A DNA stretch of 64,000 nt from Kineosporiaceae bacterium (GTDB taxonomy: Bacteria > Actinomycetota > Actinomycetes > Actinomycetales > Kineosporiaceae). The translations under genes were made by a program, and so were the position numbers. The notes under the pieces are model-generated. The model saw only the letters and a list, made by a program, of their open reading frames with translations, was not told the DNA's origin and did not search any database. Below are positions 8,545 through 17,081 of the stretch, in pieces. Location of the stretch: positions 300,174 through 364,173 of the forward strand of contig JAEUJN010000008.1 of NCBI GenBank assembly GCA_016794595.1, given 5' to 3'. Numbering within the stretch: position 1 is the stretch's first letter; every line of letters begins with the position of its first letter.

Positions 8545-8835
8545 GTGCGTACGCGCCTGGCGGCCGCATTCCTGGCCGTCTTCACCCTCGTCGCAAGCAT
8601 CGTCTCGAGCCAGCTTCACCCGCGCATCAGCGAACGCCTCGCCTGGTGGATCGTCTCGGTGATGGCCGTCGTCCTGTTCGTCCTGGCCTTCATGGCGACC
8701 TCGGCCCCGCCCGGACCAACTCCGCCCCCGAATCCCCCTCATCTGCGCGGATCTGGGGTCAGCGACATCGCAGCATCACTGCGCACCACGGTCTCCGAGA
8801 TCGCCCGCCGCAGCAGCGGATCGCCTGCGCGTTGA
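8545..8835 (+). CDS. small two-helix membrane protein, unknown
   Basis: This 96-residue protein has two hydrophobic helices (about residues 5-20 and 34-53) followed by a Pro-rich linker and a polar tail. GTG at 8545 is preferred over an upstream in-frame ATG at 8518 because the sequence from VRTRLAAAFLAVF looks like a membrane-protein N-terminus. Its TGA overlaps a TTG start of the next gene, so the two may be coupled. No family is recognised. Confidence 0.5.
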   Translation: MRTRLAAAFLAVFTLVASIVSSQLHPRISERLAWWIVSVMAVVLFVLAFMATSAPPGPTPPPNPPHLRGSGVSDIAASLRTTVSEIARRSSGSPAR

Positions 8836-9404
8836 TCCTCACGCAGGTCGTCAGGATTCCCCTCGCCCTGCTCGCGGCCCTGCTGGCAGGCCTTGCGCGC
8901 GTCATGGCCTGGTGGGCGCGACAGTCGCCCGATCGCCAGGTGTCGCTGGTGCGTCGCGGTGTCGTGACGGGCTACAGCATGGTCGCGGTGTTCTTCGCCT
9001 GGTCCCTGGTCAACGGCACCGCCGATCGCCTGATCGGCCCGAGGGGCAACGCGGACAACGGCTGGTCGATGGAGCAGACGATCGACTGGCAGGTCGACGG
9101 AATTTCCTACGAGGCACACGTCGTCACCCGCGGCCGGACAGGTTCCGTCGATGTCACCTACACCGGGGCCGATGGTGCCGAGCGTGTCGTCCGGCAGGAC
9201 TTGTCGCTCCGCAAGCTGGAGGTCGGCTTCGACGAACGCTGGGGTTACGTCGGAGCCAATCCTCGTTCGGGTCCCGATGGTCTGCCTGCCGCTGGCTACT
9301 CCGTCGACACGTTCCTGGTCGACGTCAGCTGGGGTCGCGCGACCGGTATCGACCGGGTCTGCGATCAGCTCCACCACAGCTGCTTCGAGGCCCATCCCAA
9401 CTGA
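8832..9404 (+). CDS. membrane-anchored protein, unknown
   Basis: The 190-residue frame can start at TTG 8832, overlapping the previous stop, or at ATG 8904. It has two hydrophobic helices (about 6-24 and 45-60 from the TTG), then a soluble domain rich in short beta-strand segments with two Cys near the C-terminus (DRVCDQLHHSCFEAHPN). The tail would be extracytoplasmic if the helices form a hairpin plus anchor. Codon bias is typical of the genome. Function is unknown; both starts lack a strong ribosome site. Confidence 0.5.
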   Translation: MILTQVVRIPLALLAALLAGLARVMAWWARQSPDRQVSLVRRGVVTGYSMVAVFFAWSLVNGTADRLIGPRGNADNGWSMEQTIDWQVDGISYEAHVVTRGRTGSVDVTYTGADGAERVVRQDLSLRKLEVGFDERWGYVGANPRSGPDGLPAAGYSVDTFLVDVSWGRATGIDRVCDQLHHSCFEAHPN

Positions 9405-9445
9405 CCACCGAATCCCGAGGAGTCGAACTGCCCCACCCCGACGGC

Positions 9446-9689
9446 CTACCCCACGCCATGGCCGGCCCAGGGATCGACGACCTCGACCGGCCTCGGCGTC
9501 GTAGGGCAGGACCGCATCCGAGAACCCCGCGAGCACCGAGTCCACGGCAGCCGCCAGCGACCGCCGCCGGGCGCCGTCCGGCAGTCGGTGCACCCCGACC
9601 AACAACTCCCCCACGCTGATCGCCGTGATCGCCACCTCGTCCTCCAGGCCACCGAGCCACGCCATGACCCCGGCATCGGGCTCCTGCTC
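9446..9689 (-). pseudogene. VapC/FitB-type PIN-domain toxin remnant
   Basis: The minus strand encodes EPDAGVMAWL, then EDEVAITAISVGELLVGV, RLPDGARRR and VLPYDAEAG, which is the middle of FitB-type VapC toxins including the conserved Glu of the VGEL motif. A deletion and frameshift then join it to EVVDPWAG, the usual C-terminal end. The N-terminal strand with the first catalytic Asp and the later acidic pair are missing. No antitoxin is recognisable. The surrounding stretch 9405-9940 has no other convincing gene. Confidence 0.7.
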
Positions 9690-9706
9690 GGCTGGCGACG
9701 ACGGCC

Positions 9707-9901
9707 GTGAGCATTCCGGCCTCGGTGGCGATCGATCAACCCGGCATCTGGATCTGGGTCGTCGCCCTGCACATCGCTCAGTGCATCTCCTGGGTATGGC
9801 GACGACGCAATGCCGTGCTCATGCCAGCCGTGCTCGCACTGCCCACCATCATCCAACTCGCGAGCGCAGGATTGACCCCGAGGTGGACCGGACGCGGATG
9901 A
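9707..9901 (+). CDS. doubtful 64-residue hydrophobic ORF
   Basis: A GTG-started frame encodes a Trp- and Ile-rich hydrophobic stretch (IWIWVVALHIAQCISWVW) and a second hydrophobic helix. Third codon positions are GC-rich as in real genes, but there is no ribosome site, no family and it sits in a decay zone beside the toxin remnant. It may be a fragment of a membrane protein. Confidence 0.2.
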   Translation: MSIPASVAIDQPGIWIWVVALHIAQCISWVWRRRNAVLMPAVLALPTIIQLASAGLTPRWTGRG

Positions 9902-9940
9902 CGGCACCGACGGCCACCAGCGCACTCGGTCGTTGCGTCC

Positions 9941-10267
9941 TCAGTCGTTCTCGGACCTGCGCGGCCGCCGGCGCCCACGGTAGGCGCCCGGCCCGCGGGA
10001 CCCCCCGAAGACGATGCTCACTCCGAGCATGAAGCCGAAGTCGTACCAGCCACCCCGGTTGCGGACGGCGTAGATCCCGACCGTGTCCGAGAACCACGAG
10101 ATGATCAGCGTGATCGGCGCGATGATCCCGTGCCACAGGCCGAGCCAGAAGCCGGGCGGCTGCGCCCCCGCCTCGACGGCCAGGTCGTTGTCGGGCGCCG
10201 CACACCCGGCGAGCAGCACAGATGCGAGCGAGAGTCCGACGACGAGTGCAGTGCGTGGACGGTTCAT
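9941..10267 (-). CDS. small lipoprotein with two membrane segments
   Basis: This 108-residue protein starts at ATG 10267 with GGAGG seven bases upstream. A lipoprotein signal ends in the lipobox LLAGC (Cys23). After a short polar stretch there are two hydrophobic segments around GIIAPITLIISWF and FMLGVSIVFGG and a basic C-terminus rich in Arg. Proteins of this layout are found in many bacteria without a known role. No neighbour appears to share its transcript. Confidence 0.65.
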   Translation of the reverse strand: MNRPRTALVVGLSLASVLLAGCAAPDNDLAVEAGAQPPGFWLGLWHGIIAPITLIISWFSDTVGIYAVRNRGGWYDFGFMLGVSIVFGGSRGPGAYRGRRRPRRSEND

Positions 10268-10378
10268 GAGGCACCTCCGCTCCAGCCACGACGCTACGCC
10301 GCCCGGTGCGAGGCGAGGCGGCGCCAACGTCCCAGCTGCCTCGGTCCTCGCGGACGCCTCGGTCCTCGGTGGAGCAGG

Positions 10379-11668
10379 TCAGATCAGAATGCGTGGCACG
10401 GCCAGGATCTGGCATGAGGAGCCGGAAGGCGTCAGGTCGACGACCCGAGTGCCCTCGTACACCAGGACGGCGCGGGCGCAGCGGCCCGCGTGCGCGCGGA
10501 CGAAGTGGACCAAGCCCTGCGTGTCACCGGGCCCGACGGTGGTCGACGCCTTCGCCTCGACCGGCACGTACCGGCCGTCGGGGTGCACCAGCAGCAGGTC
10601 GACCTCCCGCTGGGTTCGGGTGTCCCGCCAGTGCCGAACCTGGATTCGATCCCTGGACGCATCGGCCTGAGCCATGAGGTCGTGCGCCACGTCCGTCTCG
10701 GTGAGCGCGCCGAGGGTCGTCGCCGGGGGCGAGCCCAGTCGTGCCCGCGACGCCCAGGCCGCCAGCCCGACGTCGGAGGCGAACACCCGTGGGTGCGCGG
10801 TGACCACCCGATGCTCCAGCGGGCGTTCCGCCTCGGCGCGACGCAGCAGGAACCCGGATTCGAGGATCTCGAGGTGTGACTTGACGGTGGGCGCTTGGCT
10901 GCCCAGTTCGCTGGCAGCGCGGGCGTAGTTGACGATCTGGCCCGAGTTGGCCGCGAAGTAGCGGAACGTCCGGAGCAGCCGTCCGAGATCCGCCCGCTGC
11001 TCCCCGGCGCCCAGCGGGAGGACTGCCTCGACGTAGGCCGCTGTGGCCCGTTCCCAGTCGGCCACGGGTGCATCGGTCAGCACGCCGGCAATGCTGGGCA
11101 GGCCGCCGGCCCATCGTCCGGGCTGCACCTGGCCTCGGGCGCGGCCGGAGTCTCCCACGGACCAGCCCTCACCGAAGGCGCGCTCGACTCCGGACGCGGC
11201 CCCCCTGAGGTCATGCTCCCGTTCGGCACGGGTCATGGAGGACAAACGCAGCCGCACCGAGCGGCCGGCCAAGGGGTCACTCCCCCCGAGCTGGTCCCGG
11301 CCGAGCCGTGCCGAGCCGGTGATCAGAAACTGACCGGCCGATCGACGCGCGTCGACCTGCCGCTTGACCCAGAGGGTGAGCTCGGGTTCGAGTTGCGCCT
11401 CGTCCAGCACGCAGACGGCGGGCTGAGCCGCGAGGAACCGGTCAGGGTCGAGCCGTAGCGTCGCCCGGGCGTTCGGGTCGGACAGGTCGATGCGGGGCGC
11501 CCAGCCGTGGCGATGGACGAGGTCGTCGCAGACCGTCGACTTCCCGGTGGCTCGTCCCCCCTCGAGGATCACCACTGGCGAGGTCGCGAGCGCGGCCTCG
11601 ATCACTGGGGTGATCAGCCGCGGGAGGATGCGAGCCACGAGGCCATCGTAACATTCGCTGTTGATCAT
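10379..11668 (-). CDS. AAA_14/DUF4143-family ATPase
   Basis: This 429-residue protein has an N-terminal P-loop ATPase (Walker A GGRATGKST at 37-45, Walker B VCVLDE with Asp89/Glu90, sensor ITGSARL) and a C-terminal DUF4143 domain with winged-helix-like and PD-(D/E)xK-like parts (EVDLLLVHPDGRYVPVEAK). The family is widespread, often mobile, and biochemically obscure. ATG at 11668 lies in an AT-rich stretch; GTG at 11638, directly before ARILPRLI, is an equally likely start. A scrap of a second copy lies at 15868-15909. Confidence 0.82.
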   Translation of the reverse strand: MINSECYDGLVARILPRLITPVIEAALATSPVVILEGGRATGKSTVCDDLVHRHGWAPRIDLSDPNARATLRLDPDRFLAAQPAVCVLDEAQLEPELTLWVKRQVDARRSAGQFLITGSARLGRDQLGGSDPLAGRSVRLRLSSMTRAEREHDLRGAASGVERAFGEGWSVGDSGRARGQVQPGRWAGGLPSIAGVLTDAPVADWERATAAYVEAVLPLGAGEQRADLGRLLRTFRYFAANSGQIVNYARAASELGSQAPTVKSHLEILESGFLLRRAEAERPLEHRVVTAHPRVFASDVGLAAWASRARLGSPPATTLGALTETDVAHDLMAQADASRDRIQVRHWRDTRTQREVDLLLVHPDGRYVPVEAKASTTVGPGDTQGLVHFVRAHAGRCARAVLVYEGTRVVDLTPSGSSCQILAVPRILI

Positions 11669-11751
11669 ACGAAAAAACAGATGCTGAGTATTGTTTTACC
11701 GCACTCGGGTCGTCGGGCTCGGGTCGCCGACGGCCCCCGCTCATCTCCCGC

Positions 11752-13338
11752 TCATCCGTGGATCAGGTCGCGACGGCCGATCATGATGCTCGCACCAGCC
11801 ATGCACCCTGCCGCTGCCGCAGCCACGCCCGCCACCACCCACCCCCGCGCATCCTCGACGGGCACCTGCCCGACGGCGGCGAAGGGTGAGAGGTCGCGCG
11901 CCCACGACGGCAGGTCGAGCGCCTGAGCGAGGAAGGCCACCACTGCCCCCCAGCCGACGACCAGCCAGCCCGCCACGATCAACCGGGGTCTGACGACCAG
12001 GGCCGCCAGACCGATCGAGAGCACCAACAGCACGGGGACGGCGAGCACGAGCGCGGCACCCAGGCTGGAGGTCAGCGAACCCCACTCCCCCGTCACTGCC
12101 GCAGCCGCCACCCCGAACGCCACCGCCTGACAGAGAATGACGACGGCGGCCTGCCCGATCAGGACGCCGGTCCACACCATGCTCACCCGCCGAGGGGTTG
12201 CCCGTCCGGCCAGGACCAGTCCCAGCCGTCCACTCACCTCCTCGGCCGCCAACCGGCCCACCCCCTGCAGCGCCATCGCCGACACGCCGAGGCCGGCGAC
12301 GATCGATGCCATCGCGATGACCAGGTCCTCGGCCCGATCGACCCCCAGGATGGCCAGGAGTTGGGGGTTGCCGTCGGCGAAGCCGGCCATCTCCTCGGTC
12401 AGCGCACCCAGCGCCGCCCCCCACGCCACCAGGCCGACGAGCCAGGCGGCGGCCATCCCTCGGGTCAGGCGCACGGCGTACCCGTGGGGCGTGCCGAGCC
12501 GTGCCGCACCGCGCCGCGGGCCGGGACGAGGAGCGAGCAGCCCACCCCCCAGATCGCGGCGCAGGTGGACCACGCTCGCGACCAGCAACCCGGTCAGCGC
12601 GAGCGACCCCAGCGCGGCGTAGGGCCACCAGGCACTCTGCCCGTACGGCGCCGCCTCGGGCAGCCAGGCCATCGGGGTCGACCACGGCAGGCGCCAGCCT
12701 GCGGCGTCGACCGCCGTCCGCGTGAGGTACACCGCCAGGACCAGCGCGTACCCGAGGCCCTGCGCCGTCCGGGCATCCCGGCTGACCTCTGCGCAGGTCA
12801 ATCCCAGCCCCAGCCAGGCGAGCACGAACAGCGCCTCGAGCCCCGCGTAGCGAGCCGATCCCGCCCCCGGCAGTCCGACCGCCCACAACCCGACCCCGGT
12901 CAGGAGGCCGAAGCCGGCCACCGCGAGCGCGGCCGCGAGTGCCGCGCCGAGCACGGGGGCCAGTCGACCGATCACCCCAGCGGTCAGCAGCTCTGTCCGT
13001 CCGCTGTCCTCCTCCCGCCGGGTCCGGGCCACACCGAGGTGAATCCCGGCGATCGGCAGGAGCAACAGCCCGAGGAACCCGACCTCGTTGGTGGTGATCC
13101 CACCGAGCGTCTCCAGGTCACCCCAGCGGCCGTTGAGCGCCACGGCACCGGGCGAGAAGCCCGCCGTCCCGGCGTACTGCACGCGGTCGGCGAGCGTCGG
13201 GTAGAGGGCCACGATCCCGCGCCCGGTAGCGATGATCATCAGCGCGAGCCCCAGCGGCCATGCGAGCAGGGACGGCCACGCCGTGCGCCAGTGCACCCGG
13301 ACCACGGCGAGGCTCCCTCGCGTCAGATCGGCACGCAT
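11752..13338 (-). CDS. ABC-2 type exporter permease (polyketide-antibiotic exporter-like)
   Basis: This 528-residue protein has about twelve hydrophobic helices in two similar halves, the layout of actinobacterial permeases annotated as polyketide or drug exporters. The start codon overlaps the ATPase stop (TGATG), so both subunits are made together. The pair faces a divergent TetR gene, a common arrangement for self-protection exporters. The cargo is unknown; no biosynthetic cluster adjoins. Confidence 0.82.
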   Translation of the reverse strand: MRADLTRGSLAVVRVHWRTAWPSLLAWPLGLALMIIATGRGIVALYPTLADRVQYAGTAGFSPGAVALNGRWGDLETLGGITTNEVGFLGLLLLPIAGIHLGVARTRREEDSGRTELLTAGVIGRLAPVLGAALAAALAVAGFGLLTGVGLWAVGLPGAGSARYAGLEALFVLAWLGLGLTCAEVSRDARTAQGLGYALVLAVYLTRTAVDAAGWRLPWSTPMAWLPEAAPYGQSAWWPYAALGSLALTGLLVASVVHLRRDLGGGLLAPRPGPRRGAARLGTPHGYAVRLTRGMAAAWLVGLVAWGAALGALTEEMAGFADGNPQLLAILGVDRAEDLVIAMASIVAGLGVSAMALQGVGRLAAEEVSGRLGLVLAGRATPRRVSMVWTGVLIGQAAVVILCQAVAFGVAAAAVTGEWGSLTSSLGAALVLAVPVLLVLSIGLAALVVRPRLIVAGWLVVGWGAVVAFLAQALDLPSWARDLSPFAAVGQVPVEDARGWVVAGVAAAAAGCMAGASIMIGRRDLIHG

Positions 13339-14297
13339 CACGCCTCCCGATCCTGCTCGTCGGCGGGCTGCTGCTCGGGGTGCGGCCGGGCGCGGTACTG
13401 CTCCAGGAAGACCTCGTCCAGCGAGGGCGGTCGCACACTCACCTGTGTGGGCCGCGCGTGCGCGATCACGGCGAGGACGTCGGCCAGGACGTCGGACCGG
13501 CAGGTGAAGCGAGTCTGGACGTCGGCGCCGCGGCGTTCGGCCGTCAGGCCCGCGATCCCCGGTTGCCGGGTGAGCTCCGGGATCGGTGCCGCGGTCGTGA
13601 CGTGCACCGCCGTGCGCAGGTGCGAGCGCAGCTGGGTCAAGGAGCCGGAGGAGACGGTCCTGCCCGAGCGGATGATGGTCACCCGGTCGCACAGGGCCTC
13701 GACCTCGTCCAGCACGTGGCTGCTGAGCAACACGGTGCGCCCCTGCTCGCGCAGTTCCTCGATCGTCGCCTGGAACCTGGACTCCATCAACGGGTCCAAC
13801 CCCGACGTCGGCTCGTCGAGCACGAGGAGCTCGCAGTCCAGGCAGAGCGCACCGATCAGCGCCACCTTCTGCCGGTTGCCCTTGGAGTAGGTCCGGGCCC
13901 GGCGGGAGGGGTCGAGCTCGAACCGCTCGACGAGTTCGTCCCGCCGACGGCGATCCTGGCGCCCGTGCAGACCCCCGAGGAGATCGATGCACTCACCACC
14001 GGTCAGTCCGGGCCACAGAGCGGTGTCCCCCGGTACGTAGGCGAGCCGGGCGTGGATCTCCAGCACGTCCCGGCGCGGGTCACGGCCGAGCACGCTGAGC
14101 CGGCCGCCGTCCAGACGCAGCTGCCCCAGCACCGCCCGGATCGTGGTCGACTTCCCCGCGCCGTTGGGACCGAGGAACCCGTGCACCTCCCCGGCTCGGA
14201 CGTCGAGGTCGAGCCCGTCCAGGGCACGGACCTTCCCGAAGTTCTTGGTCAAGCCCTCGGCGAGGACGATGGAACTTCTCGAGAGCTGCTGTCTCAT
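13338..14297 (-). CDS. ABC exporter ATP-binding protein
   Basis: This 319-residue protein contains a full nucleotide-binding domain: Walker A GPNGAGKST, a slightly divergent signature SKGNRQK in place of LSGGQ, Walker B LLVLDEPTSGLDP and the H-loop LLSSHVLDE. A C-terminal extension of about 90 residues is typical of drug-type ABC-2 ATPases. ATG at 14297 is the first codon after the operator-like region shared with the TetR gene. It works with the permease encoded immediately downstream. Confidence 0.9.
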   Translation of the reverse strand: MRQQLSRSSIVLAEGLTKNFGKVRALDGLDLDVRAGEVHGFLGPNGAGKSTTIRAVLGQLRLDGGRLSVLGRDPRRDVLEIHARLAYVPGDTALWPGLTGGECIDLLGGLHGRQDRRRRDELVERFELDPSRRARTYSKGNRQKVALIGALCLDCELLVLDEPTSGLDPLMESRFQATIEELREQGRTVLLSSHVLDEVEALCDRVTIIRSGRTVSSGSLTQLRSHLRTAVHVTTAAPIPELTRQPGIAGLTAERRGADVQTRFTCRSDVLADVLAVIAHARPTQVSVRPPSLDEVFLEQYRARPHPEQQPADEQDREA

Positions 14298-14317
14298 GGT
14301 AGCCACTCTCACCAAAG

Positions 14318-14347
14318 TGACAGTGACTGTCAACCGACTGTCAACCG
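14318..14347. promoter_or_regulatory. operator candidate between ABC exporter and TetR gene
   Basis: TGACAGT-G-ACTGTCA (14318-14332) is a perfect palindrome. Its right half continues into two 12-base copies of GACTGTCAACCG (14325-14336 and 14336-14347) with an 11-bp period, about one helical turn. It lies 20 bp before the exporter start and 62 bp before the tetR start, where a TetR-family dimer would be expected to bind. Confidence 0.6.
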
Positions 14348-14408
14348 CGGTCCGGCTCGGCAAGACCCGTGCCATCCTGGGCACCGAACACCGCAGCGAG
14401 GAGGAGCG

Positions 14409-15074
14409 ATGGGCGAGCAGGTCCACGCCCCGGTCACGGCGTACCCGGCGCAGGCCGGGGGCGAGACCGGTGCCACCCCGGCCGGGCTTCGCGAGCGCAA
14501 GAAGGCCCTCGCCATGCGGCGGATCCAGCAGGTCGCCATCGAACTCTTCGAACGGGACGGCTTCGCCGCCGTCTCGGTCGAGCAAGTGGCCGAGGCAGCC
14601 GAGGTCTCACCCAGCTCCGTCTACCGCTACTTCGGCACCAAGGAGGGACTCGTCGTCCACGACGAGCACGACGCCGTGCTGCTCGCCCTGGCGCCCTCCC
14701 TCCTGGCCGAGCACGACCTGGTGACCGCCTTTGATCTCGGGCTGCGCCTCATCGGCGCCGAGCACGGCATCGACCTGGAGCGCACCCGCCGGCGGACCCG
14801 GCTGTGGTTCACCGTGCCGTCGATCCGCGCCGCGGGATTGCTGATGGCCGACGAGATGACCGACGCCCTGGCACACCTGGCGAGCTCGGGCCCACGGGCG
14901 GACCACACGTTCTCGCAGGCCCGGGTGGTGGTCGGCTCACTGGTGGGGGCGGTCATGGCGGCCCTGCACCAGTGGTACGACGACGGCATGCCCGAGGACA
15001 TGGTCGACCGGATGCTCGAGGCGGTCGCCACCGTGCGCCAGGCGATGTCCCGGCCCACCGGGCCGCCCCAATGA
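14409..15074 (+). CDS. TetR-family transcriptional regulator
   Basis: This 221-residue protein has an N-terminal TetR helix-turn-helix (about 30-75; AIELFERDGFAAVSVEQVAEAA and SSVYRYFGTKEG) and an all-helical ligand domain. GAGGAG precedes ATG 14409. It is divergent from the ABC exporter with a palindromic operator candidate between them, so it probably represses the exporter and itself until a ligand binds. Confidence 0.9.
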   Translation: MGEQVHAPVTAYPAQAGGETGATPAGLRERKKALAMRRIQQVAIELFERDGFAAVSVEQVAEAAEVSPSSVYRYFGTKEGLVVHDEHDAVLLALAPSLLAEHDLVTAFDLGLRLIGAEHGIDLERTRRRTRLWFTVPSIRAAGLLMADEMTDALAHLASSGPRADHTFSQARVVVGSLVGAVMAALHQWYDDGMPEDMVDRMLEAVATVRQAMSRPTGPPQ

Positions 15075-15107
15075 TCGACGCCCCGATGGAGCAGTGAGGG
15101 ACCTCAC

Positions 15108-15851
15108 GTGGCCACGCACCCCTACCTGGACTGGCCCGGGCCGATCGCCTTCGCCCATCGCGGGGGCGCGAGCGAGGCCCCCGAGAACACCGCCCCCGCC
15201 TTCGAGCACGCGATCCGACTGGGCTTCACCTACCTCGAGACCGACGTCCACGTCACCGCGGACGGCGTCCTGGTCGCCTTCCACGACGAGGACCTCTCCC
15301 GCACCTGTGATCGTCCCGGCCGCATCGCGCAGCTGCCGTGGTCCCAGGTGCGCACCGCTCTGGTCGCCGACCAGGCCCCGATCCCCCTGCTCGAGGACCT
15401 TCTGGGTGCGTGGCCGCACGCGCGCTGGAACATCGACTGCAAGGTGGACGGCGCCGTGCCCGCGCTGGTCGACACCCTGCGCCGCTGCTCGGCCCTGGAC
15501 CGAGTGGGTGTCGGGTCGTTCAGCGATTCCCGCCTGCGCCGTATCCGGCGCGAGCTGGGACCCGAGCTGTGCACGAGCCTCGCCACCCGGGAGGCAGCGG
15601 CCTGGGTCACCGGCCTGCCGCTGGTCACCTCCGCGCTGATCGCCCAGGTCCCGGTGAGGCACCGAGGGGTGAGGGTGGTCTCGGAACGGACGGTGGCGCG
15701 CGCCCATCGCCGGGGGTGGCAGGTCCACGTGTGGACCGTGAACGAGGCCGACGAAATGCACCGGCTGCTCGAGCTGGGTGTGGACGGGCTGATGACCGAC
15801 CGGCCTGCGGTGCTGCGACAGGTGCTCCTCGATCGCGGACAGTGGAACTGA
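15108..15851 (+). CDS. glycerophosphodiester phosphodiesterase
   Basis: This 247-residue TIM-barrel protein has the GDPD family signature: AFAHRGG, the SEAPENT segment with the first catalytic Glu, ETDVHVTADG with metal ligands, and VAFHDEDL with the catalytic His. The C-terminal VHVWTVNEADEM and GVDGLMTDRP are also typical. It should hydrolyse deacylated phospholipids to glycerol-3-phosphate and an alcohol. No signal peptide is seen, so it is cytosolic. GTG at 15108 follows a GTGAGGG site, 33 bp after tetR. Confidence 0.9.
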   Translation: MATHPYLDWPGPIAFAHRGGASEAPENTAPAFEHAIRLGFTYLETDVHVTADGVLVAFHDEDLSRTCDRPGRIAQLPWSQVRTALVADQAPIPLLEDLLGAWPHARWNIDCKVDGAVPALVDTLRRCSALDRVGVGSFSDSRLRRIRRELGPELCTSLATREAAAWVTGLPLVTSALIAQVPVRHRGVRVVSERTVARAHRRGWQVHVWTVNEADEMHRLLELGVDGLMTDRPAVLRQVLLDRGQWN

Positions 15852-15867
15852 GCACCCGGAACATCGG

Positions 15868-15909
15868 TCAGAGCAGCAGGCGGGGCACGGCCACGATCTG
15901 GCAGGCCCG
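15868..15909 (-). pseudogene. C-terminal scrap of a second DUF4143-type ATPase
   Basis: The minus strand reads R-A-CQIVAVPRLLL-stop, nearly the same as the end of the ATPase at 10379 (CQILAVPRILI-stop), and the DNA also matches over much of this stretch. Nothing upstream continues the family. It is a relic of a paralogue. The 390-bp gap from 15852 to 16241 otherwise holds only the GrpB remnant. Confidence 0.6.
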
Positions 15910-16053
15910 AACACCCGGGCGCCCCTTGCTCTTCACGGGTGAGGACTTCGGGCACACCGACGTCCTTCGAGCCTCTTCGACCGGCGAGTGAGCTGCAGAC
16001 CGGTAACGCCGGGCCACGTCGCCCCCGAGGTGTTCGACGGCGCGACCGAGGGC

Positions 16054-16229
16054 TCACCCGATCCTCATCACCTCGATCACCGGTTGGCGGTCAGCCCCAC
16101 CACCGACGTGCCGCCCACGTGCTCGACAGCCTCGACCGCGACCTCACGCAGTGCCGAGAGCAACTCGGAACGGATGCACTCGAACGCCTCGGCCCACGCC
16201 GGGTCGTACGGGACGACGGGAACGCGCAT
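16054..16229 (-). pseudogene. GrpB-family (UPF0157) remnant
   Basis: From ATG 16229 the minus strand encodes RVPVVPYDPAWAEAFE and then VEHVGGTSVVGLTA, which is the start of GrpB-like nucleotidyltransferase-fold proteins (usually VEHIGSTAVPGLxAKPVID). At the KPVID motif the frame breaks: one frame stops at 16077, and the next carries PVIEVMR and stops at 16054. The remaining two thirds of the protein are absent. Confidence 0.75.
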
Positions 16230-16241
16230 CGGTCGAGTGTG

Positions 16242-17045
16242 TCAGCCGCGCCGCTGCTCCCCCGCGAACGCCAGGCCGAGCGCAGCCAACGCCGGGCGCA
16301 GCCGCTCGATCGCGATCGGCCCGACACCGTGCAGCGCGAGCAACTCCGCCACGCTCGCGCCGTCCAGGCTCTCGAGGGTGGTGTAGCCGGCAGCGGTCAG
16401 CGCCCGGCTCGCCGGGGCTCCGATCCGCGGCAGCGAGGTGCCGGACGGCGGCGCCGGTCGCTCCCGTGCCGGCCCGCCCTCGTCCACCACGGCGATCCCG
16501 CGCGCCGAGAGCCGGTACCCGATGTCCAGTGACTCGGTCAGCCCGAGCTCCTTCAGCTTGCGGACGTCGCGCTTGAAGCCGGCGGTGTCCCGCCCGAAGG
16601 CGGCCGCCAGGTCCGGCGCCCGCACCCCTGGCGAGGCATCGATGGCGGCCAATGTGGCCGCCGTCCACGGCCCGATGGCCGAGGCGCGGTCCAGCCGGTC
16701 GAGACGCTGTCGGATCTCGACGATCTCCTCGGCCGAGGGCACACTGCGGCGCAGCGCCGCGCGAGGGTCCTCGCCGCCGAACCGCAACCCCACCCGGAAG
16801 ATCGGCCGATCCGCCTTGGCCTCCAAGGCTTTTCGCAACGCAGCCAACGATGACTCACCCGCACGCCGCGCCTCGGCGGCGGTGATCCGGCTCGATGCGA
16901 CCCGGTCGACCGAGATCACCTCGAGCACGCCGACCGCGGTCCGCATCCGGGTTCCGACCACCACCCGCGGCCGGTCCCACCGCCGAAAGGCCAGGTCCAC
17001 CTCGCCACGCGCGATCGCCGCGAGCGTGGCGGGACGGATCATCAT
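16242..17045 (-). CDS. ASCH/PUA-like plus helix-hairpin-helix protein
   Basis: This 267-residue protein begins with a segment typical of ASCH/PUA-like folds (MIRPATLAAIARGEVDLAFRRWDRPRV, then a beta-rich VGVLEVISVDRV). The middle has a winged-helix-like region (about 120-185) and the C-terminus has two helix-hairpin-helix motifs (LPRIGAPASRALTAAG and LLALHGVGPIAIERLRPAL). ASCH domains are linked to RNA or modified-base binding, and HhH motifs bind nucleic acid nonspecifically. A nucleic-acid-binding role is likely, the exact one unknown. Confidence 0.7.
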   Translation of the reverse strand: MMIRPATLAAIARGEVDLAFRRWDRPRVVVGTRMRTAVGVLEVISVDRVASSRITAAEARRAGESSLAALRKALEAKADRPIFRVGLRFGGEDPRAALRRSVPSAEEIVEIRQRLDRLDRASAIGPWTAATLAAIDASPGVRAPDLAAAFGRDTAGFKRDVRKLKELGLTESLDIGYRLSARGIAVVDEGGPARERPAPPSGTSLPRIGAPASRALTAAGYTTLESLDGASVAELLALHGVGPIAIERLRPALAALGLAFAGEQRRG

Positions 17046-17081
17046 GCGGCCATTCTCCCCCGTCGCGCCTGGCTGCCGGAC

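Noticed and set aside
12039..12120. insertion sequence boundaries around the ABC exporter
   Set aside because: No transposase, terminal inverted repeats or target duplications are visible there.
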